From a virus, in IMG/VR virus record IMGVR_UViG_3300037297_000066, positions 310,001-374,000 of that record: DNA of 64,000 nt, one strand, 5' to 3'. This document shows, piece by piece, positions 18,119-25,200 of this stretch. Position numbers and translations under genes: made by a program. Every line of letters starts with the position of its first letter. Within the stretch, counting starts at the first letter, position 1. Under the pieces are notes generated by a model, which did no database searches, was not told the origin of the DNA, and saw only the letters and a list, made by a program, of their open reading frames with translations.

Positions 18119-18807
18119 TCTCTAGGGTCCAGGCTCTTGGAGAGTCTTCGGCCAGATTGGTTGCTTTGCGTGATCGTCTGGTCGAAGACTTGAAGGCCAA
18201 AGAGACAGAGGTGGAGACCTTGGGGAGCACGATTGACAAGCTCACCAAGGTAGGGGAGTTGTTTCGCAAGTTGATGGATCTGTTGGTTCATGAGCAGGTC
18301 CAGGCAGTCAAGAGTCTCATTTCTAAAGGCTTTCAAGCCATTTTCTACGACCTTGATCTGTCCTTCGAGGCGGACATCCTGTCCAAGCACAACCGGGTTT
18401 GGATCGACTTCTTCATTCGGCACGGGCAACCAGACGACCCTCTCTCACATCGAGGGAAGCCCTTGGACTCGTTTGGAGGAGGCCCCTCTAGTGTGGCCTC
18501 TTTGGTGTTGCGTATCATCACATTGCTGAAGCTCAAGCGCTATCCGTTGCTGGTGTTGGACGAGGCTTTAGGGGCGGTATCTGACGAGTACACGGAACGT
18601 ACGGGTATGTTCCTGAACAAGCTGGCTGACGAAACGGGGATCGATATTCTGTTGGTGACGCACAAGGCGGCCTATCTAGATCATGCTAACCAAGCGTACC
18701 GCAGCTCCGAGGGGATAGAGGGGAGTGTACGGTACTTGATGCTCAAGGGCCTTCGACATGAAGACAGCACGAGAGATCGAAAACCGAATTCGTCAGTTGT
18801 TGGTTGA
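18082..18807 (+). CDS. C-terminal half of a Rad50/SbcC-type ATPase
   Basis: A 241-residue protein carrying the ATPase elements missing from the gene at 13367: the ABC signature (SFGGGPSSVASLVLRI), Walker B and catalytic Glu (PLLVLDEALG), a D-loop (AVSDEY) and the H-loop (LLVTHKAAYLD). Only ~60 residues of coiled coil precede this lobe, with no CxxC, so the descending arm and second hook are absent. The start is uncertain: GTG 18082 overlaps the clamp gene by 37 nt without a clear ribosome site. It should pair with the 13367 product to complete the two-lobed ATPase. Confidence 0.85.
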   Translation: MQRDTICNDPSLVSRVQALGESSARLVALRDRLVEDLKAKETEVETLGSTIDKLTKVGELFRKLMDLLVHEQVQAVKSLISKGFQAIFYDLDLSFEADILSKHNRVWIDFFIRHGQPDDPLSHRGKPLDSFGGGPSSVASLVLRIITLLKLKRYPLLVLDEALGAVSDEYTERTGMFLNKLADETGIDILLVTHKAAYLDHANQAYRSSEGIEGSVRYLMLKGLRHEDSTRDRKPNSSVVG

Positions 18808-19303
18808 CGAGGTCGATCGTCGAGTGGCGGTGGCTCAGGCTCGCATTCCTGTGAACTGCAAATTCAACCACCGTCAGCCGCTTGACCCTAGAAAGTTGGT
18901 AGGCGGGGAACCCAACCCTCAATACAATCGAATCAGCGACACGGAGCAGACTATTGGTCTGTGTATGGTGGGGGCGGAGGATCCTGAAGATTGGAAGGGT
19001 ACCATCTGCGAGGATGCTCTTGATGCTCAACGTTGCCCTCTCTTCCAATCTGTCTTGAGCAAGGAGGCCGTTTGGAAGCAACTGAAACTGGACTTGGTGA
19101 TGGAAGGCTGGGCTAAGGAGCGTATGCCCGAGCTCTACGCCTTGCTATGGGTGTTAGACCACGCTCTCTCTCCATTCATTCCGTGGTGGAAGAGAGTATG
19201 GTTTTGGTTTCTTCGGGTAGAGCCCGAGCCCCGTCTGACCTTCATTCCGGACTCACTGCTGCAACTTCCAAGCTCAGGATCTGATGAGACTGCCGGTTCT
19301 TGA
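18758..19303 (+). CDS. Hypothetical protein with four cysteines
   Basis: A 181-residue protein overlapping the previous gene by 50 nt and the next by 20 nt. Residues NCKFNH, IGLCM and ICEDALDAQRCP place four cysteines and a histidine over ~70 residues, which could bind zinc or an iron-sulfur cluster. A Trp-rich hydrophobic stretch (FIPWWKRVWFWFL) near the C-terminus may be an amphipathic or membrane-surface helix. No family is recognised. Being coupled to primase and Rad50 genes, it is likely expressed with the replisome. Confidence 0.6.
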   Translation: MKTAREIENRIRQLLVDEVDRRVAVAQARIPVNCKFNHRQPLDPRKLVGGEPNPQYNRISDTEQTIGLCMVGAEDPEDWKGTICEDALDAQRCPLFQSVLSKEAVWKQLKLDLVMEGWAKERMPELYALLWVLDHALSPFIPWWKRVWFWFLRVEPEPRLTFIPDSLLQLPSSGSDETAGS

Positions 19304-19901
19304 ACGAATCCTGTGTGTGGAGAGACTACGTCGTCAGGCTTCTTTGTCTGGGGGTTTCTCTGTGCCTGTGATGTTGCAGTGGCCTGTTGGGCCGGAAGAG
19401 AGCCCCTTTCTGGTCAGCAACATGAAAGGTAGGTTTTTGTTAGGCCGTAGATCTAGGGAAGGGGATACCCGGCTGGCTTTCTTCAGCTGTGTTACGGAGG
19501 AAGAGGAAGCTGCTTTCCGGCGTTTTCTAGAAGATCTGCACCGAATTTCTGTGGATGGAGGATGGGGGAATCGGTGTACTAGTGTTCGAGGAGCTCAAGC
19601 CTTCATGGTTGGCCAGGGTCTTGAGCCTAAGATGCTGGTGGTGCCTTACTCTATGCTTCGTGCAGTTGGTGTTGACGTCAGTCTGGAAGAGGCAGAGAAT
19701 CTCATGCTGGCTCAGGGATGCGTTGCAGAAGTAGAAGGATTGAGAGTGATCACAAGCACGGTTTTGTCTTCGGGGTCTGCTGTCTTGTCCACTGCTCCTG
19801 CGTTGGTGGGGACCTGTGTCCGAGTGGACGACAGGTTGGGGGTCTTGATCAGGCAGGCTAACCGGTCAATTGTACTGGTGGGGGATGTCCTGGGTGAGTG
19901 A
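19284..19901 (+). CDS. Hypothetical protein upstream of primase
   Basis: A 205-residue protein, not recognised. The C-terminal half alternates short strands and turns (GLRVITSTVLSSGSAVLST, then RLGVLIRQANRSIVLVGD) and looks like a small beta domain. The middle has acidic helices (TEEEEAAFRRFLEDLHRI). There are no metal-binding or catalytic motifs. Start ATG 19284 lies inside the upstream gene, and the stop lies inside the next gene's N-terminus, indicating coupled translation. Confidence 0.6.
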   Translation: MRLPVLERILCVERLRRQASLSGGFSVPVMLQWPVGPEESPFLVSNMKGRFLLGRRSREGDTRLAFFSCVTEEEEAAFRRFLEDLHRISVDGGWGNRCTSVRGAQAFMVGQGLEPKMLVVPYSMLRAVGVDVSLEEAENLMLAQGCVAEVEGLRVITSTVLSSGSAVLSTAPALVGTCVRVDDRLGVLIRQANRSIVLVGDVLGE

Positions 19902-20592
19902 TTTGGTGTCTCTAGCTCATGAGTCGGTAGACGAAGAGCGTCTTACCCTGTGGGGTAGAGGAGTCTCTGACTCTCAGATCGAGCAGTTCCAGGTAGGGTA
20001 TCTGGAGGAGATTCCGGATAGCCTGGAGGTCGATCAGGGGTTTTTGGAATGGGCCCGGAAGAAGGGCCTCTACAAGGCTCTGATGTTCCCCTTGACGAAT
20101 ACCTTGGGGGAGGTTAAGGGATTCCAGTTCCGGGTGGTTAGGCAAGGCAAGTCGGTCTACTCGGACTACTTCCTGACCGAAGAGGAGCCCGTTTACTTCG
20201 GGCTAGCTCAAGCGATCCCCTCGATTTGGGAGACTCGCAAGATCTTCATTGTCGAAGGGTGCTTCGATTTGTTCCCGATTCAGAGGGTGTTGCCGTACAC
20301 CATCGCCACCCTGAAGGCTGGGGTGTCCGAGAGCTTGGTCCCCTTGTTGAGAAGACTGGTGGACCAGGTGTGGATGGGGTACGACAATGACCCCGTGGGC
20401 CGAAAGCACGCTTACGGTTTTGCCAAGGAACACGGCCGTGAATTTGACGTGCAAGTGGTGCGCTACCCTGAGGTACCGTTAGCCGATGGCAAGAGAGCCA
20501 AGGACCCTGGTAACCTTTGGGAAGCCTGGGGGGATGAAGGTCTGAGAGACTTTCTCAATCGAAAGATGCAACCATACTCACAGGAGATATGA
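19885..20592 (+). CDS. Minimal TOPRIM (DnaG-type) primase
   Basis: A ~235-residue protein containing the DnaG catalytic core only. A remnant of the N-terminal RNA-polymerase basic subdomain (RGVSDSQIEQFQVGYL, ALMFPLTNTLGEVKGF, YFGLAQAIP) leads into TOPRIM: IFIVEGCFD (catalytic Glu) and GYDNDPVGRKHA (the D-x-D). The zinc-binding domain and C-terminal helicase-binding domain of full DnaG (581 aa in E. coli) are absent. ATG 19885 or GTG 19894 could be the start; the G-rich stretch 19876-19884 serves either. It would lay RNA primers for the phage replisome, with template recognition perhaps supplied by another protein. Confidence 0.8.
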   Translation: MSWVSDLVSLAHESVDEERLTLWGRGVSDSQIEQFQVGYLEEIPDSLEVDQGFLEWARKKGLYKALMFPLTNTLGEVKGFQFRVVRQGKSVYSDYFLTEEEPVYFGLAQAIPSIWETRKIFIVEGCFDLFPIQRVLPYTIATLKAGVSESLVPLLRRLVDQVWMGYDNDPVGRKHAYGFAKEHGREFDVQVVRYPEVPLADGKRAKDPGNLWEAWGDEGLRDFLNRKMQPYSQEI

Positions 20593-21143
20593 AGATGGCG
20601 AGGACCTACGATTCCGGGGATGCTATTGAGTCGGTGGCCAATGGCTTGATTCCTCAGTACCACCCTGAACTAACCTCTGCTCGAATGGCGTATGTCTTCG
20701 TCGATCGAGCGGGCAAGAAAGCCGGCAAAGAGGTGATGGGAGTCACCAAAAAAATCGGTGGCGTTCACGAGTACCTTCTAGAGAAGGACTTCTTGATCGT
20801 CATTGCTCTGGACAAGTGGAACGAGCTCAACGAAGGCCAGCGGTTGGCTTTGGTTGACCACTTGCTAGAACGGTGCACCGGTGAGGAGGACGAAAGCACG
20901 GGTGAGATGCGCTGGAAGGTGCGTGAACCTGATGTTCAGGAGTTCGCTTCGATTCTGCAGCGTCGGGGCGTGTGGCATTCGGACCTTTCTGGGTTCGTTT
21001 CCGTGGCTCAGTTGATTTCCGTGGACGAGATCGTCGAGGAAGAAGTGGAAGTCCAGGGCGAAGAAGGGGAGAGGGAGAACGTTGTCGTTTCTGAGTCGGC
21101 GGACGACGACGAAGACGAAGATTTCGATTTCGATGACGACTAG
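20589..21143 (+). CDS. Phage metallopeptidase-family protein lacking HExxH, acidic tail
   Basis: A 184-residue protein that resembles the 'putative phage metallopeptidase' family. RMAYVFVDRAGKK, DFLIVIALDKWNEL, NEGQRLALVDH and REPDVQEFASILQRRGVWH follow that family's order. At the expected zinc site the sequence is LVDHLLERC rather than the HExxH-type 'vdHElcH', so the catalytic Glu and second His are gone. The last ~45 residues are acidic, ending DDDEDEDFDFDDD. It is likely a non-enzymatic binding protein. It overlaps the primase stop (ATGA). Family assignment is from remembered motif order and is moderately sure. Confidence 0.6.
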   Translation: MKMARTYDSGDAIESVANGLIPQYHPELTSARMAYVFVDRAGKKAGKEVMGVTKKIGGVHEYLLEKDFLIVIALDKWNELNEGQRLALVDHLLERCTGEEDESTGEMRWKVREPDVQEFASILQRRGVWHSDLSGFVSVAQLISVDEIVEEEVEVQGEEGERENVVVSESADDDEDEDFDFDDD

Positions 21144-21158
21144 ACCAACTTGACGAAC

Positions 21159-21202
21159 CCAGGGGTCGGTGGGGACTTCGGTCTCCACCCGGGGCCTCCT
21201 GG
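21159..21202 (+). promoter_or_regulatory. UUCG-tetraloop hairpin in dnaX leader
   Basis: Nine base pairs (21168-21176 with 21181-21189, one G-U) close on a TTCG loop, and CCAGG 21159-21163 can pair with CCTGG 21198-21202. The outer arm reaches the probable ribosome site (GGTAGG 21201-21206) of dnaX at 21219. No T-run follows, so it is more likely a regulatory or processing structure than a terminator. Confidence 0.55.
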
Positions 21203-21218
21203 TAGGTAGGCTCCTTTC

Positions 21219-22613
21219 ATGTGGGACGTTAAGTATCGTCCAAAGAAGTTCTCTGACGTGCTGGGCCAACCCGGCATCGTACAGGTGTTGAAGGCTAGGC
21301 TGAAGAACGGCACTGCTCTAGACACTTCGTACATTTTTTCCGGGGGTCATGGGATCGGCAAAACCACCCTGTCCAGGATTTTGGCCAGGGCTTTGCTTTG
21401 TCATGATCTTCAGCCTGAGGGAGAGCCCTGCAATCAGTGTGACAACTGTCGAGACATCTTGAGCGAGACCTCTCATGCGTTTCAGGAGCTGGATGCTGCC
21501 AGCTCGGGGACCATAGACAACGTACGTTCGATGGTCGAGTCTCTGCCCTTTGCTGTGCAAGGGGCTGCCAAGAGGATCATCCTCTTCGATGAGATGCATC
21601 GCATGTCTCGGGATAGCCAAGACGTGTTGCTGAAGCCTATCGAAGACAAGCGTTTGGTGGGCATCTTCTGCACTACTGAACCTACCAAGATCCGAGCTAC
21701 TATTCAGTCCAGGTGTGAGGAGTTCACGCTAAGGCCAATCACTCGGGAGGACATCCTGGCTCGAATGAAGAGGGTCTTAGAACAAGAGGGGGTCACCTAC
21801 GATGAAGACGCTGTGAACATCGTCATCGACTATTCAGGGGGACATGTACGGGATGTGCTCAACCGGCTGGAGATGATGGGACAGCTTGGGGAGATCACCC
21901 AGGAGTCTGTTCGAGAGTATCTGAACCTGTCTGTGGTCTCGCTTTACTATGAGATCTTGTTGTCTCTGGGGGACCCTGCTGTCTCTTTGCGGTTAGTAGA
22001 TCAGGCTGTGGATCGAGTGGGGGCGGATCAGGTGACCTCTGGTTTGGCCGAAGCTGCTATGAGCTCCTATCGGCTGGCTCACAAGATGCATTCTGACTTC
22101 GTGTATGCCGATCGAAAACTGGCAGTGAAGGTTTACGAGGTCTACGGGGATGCTGTGGTTCAGTTAGCTAGGTATTTCCTGAGGGATCGTAAGGTAACGG
22201 CTCCAGGGTTGTTGTGTGATGTGGTCTTGTGTGCCGGAGGGGTCCCTTCTGCGGTAGCTGAGAGCACTTCTCAGGTGGTCGTGAACGCCCCTCAGAGCGC
22301 CCCTGTTTCGGTTTCTTTACCAGAGGCCCCTACTGCTCCTACTGCCTCCAATCCTGTTTCTGAGCCAACCTCAGCCGTTGCTGCTGTGTCTGGTTCTGAG
22401 ACCTTGAAACCAGAAAAAGTCCCTGCTCCTGCCACTAGAACGTTGACTAGTTTGGATCACAAGGCAATATCTCCTGACATGCCCCGAGGTAGTTGTCCTG
22501 AGGAGCCTTTGGTGATCCCCAAAGGGACCAGTGATCGTGCCAATGACCTTTTGACTCCGGCGGAATGGCGACAGGCTTTTCAGAAGCTCTACTTGAGTCA
22601 AAATCGTGGGTGA
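21219..22613 (+). CDS. dnaX: DNA polymerase III tau/gamma (DnaX) clamp-loader ATPase
   Basis: A 464-residue AAA+ protein. N-terminal KYRPKKFSDVLGQ is the DnaX signature opening. Walker A GGHGIGKTT spans 42-50, zinc-module cysteines are C61, C71, C74 and C77, Walker B is ILFDEMH (121-127), and the arginine-finger motif SRC is at 164-166. The oligomerisation domain follows to ~residue 330, then a Pro/Ala/Ser-rich linker and a short tail. Walker B has DEMH where DEVH/DEAH is usual. Only one product is expected; no slippery heptamer in the right frame was seen. It overlaps the next gene by 8 nt. It is the motor for the clamp loader with delta and delta'. Confidence 0.93.
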   Translation: MWDVKYRPKKFSDVLGQPGIVQVLKARLKNGTALDTSYIFSGGHGIGKTTLSRILARALLCHDLQPEGEPCNQCDNCRDILSETSHAFQELDAASSGTIDNVRSMVESLPFAVQGAAKRIILFDEMHRMSRDSQDVLLKPIEDKRLVGIFCTTEPTKIRATIQSRCEEFTLRPITREDILARMKRVLEQEGVTYDEDAVNIVIDYSGGHVRDVLNRLEMMGQLGEITQESVREYLNLSVVSLYYEILLSLGDPAVSLRLVDQAVDRVGADQVTSGLAEAAMSSYRLAHKMHSDFVYADRKLAVKVYEVYGDAVVQLARYFLRDRKVTAPGLLCDVVLCAGGVPSAVAESTSQVVVNAPQSAPVSVSLPEAPTAPTASNPVSEPTSAVAAVSGSETLKPEKVPAPATRTLTSLDHKAISPDMPRGSCPEEPLVIPKGTSDRANDLLTPAEWRQAFQKLYLSQNRG

Positions 22614-24423
22614 ATGGTTAGTTATAGAGCTGTCCTCTCGGTGTGAGGGGGAGGACCCTAGAGTCCTTCAGGAGGCTTTGACGCGCTTGGTCAAAACCTC
22701 TGAGGTGTTCGTTCCTGCGGCCGTCACAGAGATAGGGGACGATGTTGTCTACTCATATCTCTTGGAGGGGTATGCCTTCGTTCGTCGAGACAGCCCTGAT
22801 TCCACTTATTTGAGATTGGAGAACAGCCGTTACGTAGAGTCTGTTTTGACGGAGCCTCGGGGTTCAGGGGGGAGTCGTCGGTTGTCTACTGTATCAGAAG
22901 AGGACATAGACAGGTTTCGGCGACAGGTGAAGGCTATTTCAGATCAGGGGATCAGCGTTGGAGACACCGTCACAATCACCTCTGGTCCCTATCGGAATAT
23001 AGAGGCTACGGTAGTCGAGGACATCGCAGAAGAGGGGATGGTCCAGGTGCACGTGAAGCTGCGCTCCAAGCAGTCTCTGGTGACGTTGCCACGAGGCTTC
23101 TTGAGGGTAGTAAAGAGGGCCCCTCTTTCCCCGGTCTACAATCGGATGGCTTCCCTAAGGGCCTGGTCCACGATGGCTACGGCCCTCTTGGAGTGGGAGG
23201 AAGGCGATTGGAGCCAGGTCCAAGCGGCGTATGACCGGTACCATCGACTGCACCAGTGGTCCAACAAAGGGAGGCTTCTCTACTCCTTCCTAGGGTCCAA
23301 AGGAATTTTGGACCATTCTTATCGGGATTTGCAGCGGAGACTGCAACGTTTGTCTCGTGTAAAGGCAGCGGCTAGAAAGGCCAGTAGGATCTGTAATCTC
23401 ATAGCCTTTTCTAGGGGGTGGGCGGGACCCCGTGATTTGGAGTCTCTTCAGAACAAACTGATGGATTTGGCGTGGCTGGATGACGTGATGCGTCGAGTTC
23501 AGGAGCTCCATCGTAGCTACAATGTACTGAATCGTAGGTTAACCCATAGGAACGAGAAGCGTAAGATGGTTCAGAACGTGTTGATTGATGGGCACAACTT
23601 GGCTTTTCGGTGCATGTATGCCCCTGGAATGTCCAGGCTGTCTGATAGTCAGGGACGTCCTACGGGGCTTATTGTGGGGTTCCTTCGTAGCCTGGGGGCT
23701 CTTCGCAAGAAATACCCCACGGCCCGCTTTTGGGTTACTTGGGACGGCTCTTCGCAAAGGCGCAAGTCGTCATTTGCTGACTACAAGGCAAATCGTCCAG
23801 TTAGGGAGGCCGATGAGTCTGGGTTTGACCAAATGGCTTATGTACGCAAAGTTATTGTGTATTTAGGGGTGACTCAAGCCTTCAACCCAGAAGAAGAAGC
23901 GGATGACGTGATTGGGGCTTTGGTGAAGGGGGACTTGGTTTCCCAGAAGAACGTGATCTTTTCCTCCGACAAAGATCTCCTACAGTTGGTTACACACGAC
24001 ACTTTCCTGTTGATCCCGGCCATCGGAAGTAGAAAGGAAATTTTGTTCGAAGGTCCCGAAATCGTTGAAGAATATATGGGGGTTCCACCTGGAAAAATGG
24101 TGGAGTTTAGGGCTCTGTGTGGGGACCCTAGTGACAACATTCCTGGGGTGCCTAGAGTTCCAAAGAAGGTATTGCGAGCATTGATTCAGGCCCATGGTTC
24201 GGTGGATGGCATATACAAATCTGGATTGGCTGGTTTGACAAGAAATCAATATGATCGCTTGCGTTCCGCCGAACCTCAGGTGAGAATTAACCTAGAACTG
24301 ATGGCGTTAGTTGACGTCGAAGTCTCTCTCACGTATCCAGATGTAAACAGCAGTGTTGCTCAGCAGTTGATGGAGGAAGTGGGGATCAAACCCCAACCCA
24401 TCCTTAAAGCGTTTGGATTGTAG
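22606..24423 (+). CDS. NusG-like domain fused to a FEN1/5'-3' exonuclease
   Basis: A 605-residue protein. Residues 1-~175 read as a full NusG: NGN-like start (EWLVIELSS), EVFVPA, a YLLEGYAFV strand (compare 'kffpGYvlv'), then a KOW domain (SVGDTVTITSGPYRNIEATV). Residues ~176-320 are a basic helical linker. Residues 321-605 are a flap endonuclease: NVLIDGHNLAF (D328), WVTWDG, EEEADDVIGAL, FSSDKDLLQL, CGDPSDNIPGVP. An ATG at codon 321 (23566) could also start a free exonuclease of 285 residues, close to T5 exonuclease (291). The start is GTG 22606 inside dnaX. It probably removes RNA primers; the NusG part may link it to transcription complexes. Confidence 0.85.
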   Translation: MGEWLVIELSSRCEGEDPRVLQEALTRLVKTSEVFVPAAVTEIGDDVVYSYLLEGYAFVRRDSPDSTYLRLENSRYVESVLTEPRGSGGSRRLSTVSEEDIDRFRRQVKAISDQGISVGDTVTITSGPYRNIEATVVEDIAEEGMVQVHVKLRSKQSLVTLPRGFLRVVKRAPLSPVYNRMASLRAWSTMATALLEWEEGDWSQVQAAYDRYHRLHQWSNKGRLLYSFLGSKGILDHSYRDLQRRLQRLSRVKAAARKASRICNLIAFSRGWAGPRDLESLQNKLMDLAWLDDVMRRVQELHRSYNVLNRRLTHRNEKRKMVQNVLIDGHNLAFRCMYAPGMSRLSDSQGRPTGLIVGFLRSLGALRKKYPTARFWVTWDGSSQRRKSSFADYKANRPVREADESGFDQMAYVRKVIVYLGVTQAFNPEEEADDVIGALVKGDLVSQKNVIFSSDKDLLQLVTHDTFLLIPAIGSRKEILFEGPEIVEEYMGVPPGKMVEFRALCGDPSDNIPGVPRVPKKVLRALIQAHGSVDGIYKSGLAGLTRNQYDRLRSAEPQVRINLELMALVDVEVSLTYPDVNSSVAQQLMEEVGIKPQPILKAFGL

Positions 24424-24432
24424 GAGTGTGAT

Positions 24433-25104
24433 ATGGCTGCTTCTGGGTATGTGATCCCTGTAAATCCTCACGAGCTTGCAAGTAGGGTTCCCACCCACGA
24501 TCCTTGGTACGACGAAGAGAATACGTTCGAAGACGATGACGAAGAGGAGGATGGTTTTTCTGAAGTCGATGAAGAGGAAATGGCTGCTTTGGTAGCCACC
24601 ATTGACTACGAGAGCCAGATAGCCCCTTTTTTGGATCGTATTCCCGAGCGTGAAGCAGACCTGATCTATCTCTACTTCATCCAACACAAACGACAAGCGG
24701 ATATAGCCACCATTTTTGGAGTGACACAGGCGGCTATCTCCTATCGATTGGACCGGGGTATCAAGCGAATCAAGTTCCTCTTGGACATCCCTCAAGTGAC
24801 GGAAGACGACCTTCGGGCTGACCTCCCTGAAGTGTTCCCGGACTCGATGGATATCGATATCTTGGTGGGTATGTGGAAGACAACCTGCCAATCGGAAGTA
24901 GCCTCTCAACTCCGGTTAACACAGGGCCGGGTGCGCCACCGGTTCTTCAAAGCTGTCCGGGTGTTGCAGGAGGCGGCCGAACAGAACGAGAGGTTAAAGC
25001 CTTACAGTCAGATTTTCTCGAAAATTTCAAGCAAGCGGTTCAACATTCTGAGGGAAGTTAAATTACCACAGTGGTCAAATCGGGGTGGTGACGAGTGCTT
25101 GTGA
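24433..25104 (+). CDS. Sigma-70 region-4-like transcription regulator
   Basis: A 223-residue protein. After an acidic N-terminus, residues ~65-115 contain a helix-turn-helix like sigma region 4 (IPEREADLIYLYFIQHKRQA, then IFGVTQAAISYRLDRGIKRI). A second helix-turn-helix-like unit follows (SEVASQLRLTQGRVRHRFFKA). Region 2, needed for -10 recognition, is not evident, so it may be an anti- or co-sigma-type DNA binder rather than a complete sigma factor. As the last gene before a terminator and the start of the virion genes, it is well placed to switch on late transcription; that is inference. Confidence 0.7.
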   Translation: MAASGYVIPVNPHELASRVPTHDPWYDEENTFEDDDEEEDGFSEVDEEEMAALVATIDYESQIAPFLDRIPEREADLIYLYFIQHKRQADIATIFGVTQAAISYRLDRGIKRIKFLLDIPQVTEDDLRADLPEVFPDSMDIDILVGMWKTTCQSEVASQLRLTQGRVRHRFFKAVRVLQEAAEQNERLKPYSQIFSKISSKRFNILREVKLPQWSNRGGDECL

Positions 25105-25124
25105 GTTTCACTGGAGTTGCAGTA

Positions 25125-25171
25125 GGCCCGGAGGCTGGGGGGTGAAGGCCCCTAAGGCCGGGTTTTCTTTT
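25125..25171 (+). terminator. Rho-independent terminator ending the replication block
   Basis: CCCGG 25127-25131 pairs with CCGGG 25158-25162 around an inner GGGG/CCCC arm, followed by TTTTCTTTT (25163-25171). It lies 21 nt after the sigma-like gene and before the first virion gene. Confidence 0.75.
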
Positions 25172-25174
25172 ATG

Positions 25175-25198
25175 TAGTCTCTTCCTCGGGAGAGACTA
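25175..25198 (+). promoter_or_regulatory. Hairpin over the ribosome site of the first virion gene
   Basis: A perfect 8-bp inverted repeat, TAGTCTCT (25175-25182) and AGAGACTA (25191-25198), can extend inward to a four-base loop. It contains the likely Shine-Dalgarno (GGGAGA 25188-25193) of GTG 25201, so folding would block ribosome entry. It may also act as an mRNA 5' stabiliser after the terminator. Confidence 0.5.
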
Positions 25199-25200
25199 TC

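Noticed and set aside
13367-18807. Split Rad50 as a sequencing frameshift or intron
   Set aside because: Four intact, coupled genes lie between the halves and each half has its own start and stop; no intron or intein signals were seen.
22380-22460. Possible dnaX programmed frameshift making tau and gamma
   Set aside because: The GAAAAAG stretch is not in the required A-AAA-AAG register and no downstream stem was seen.
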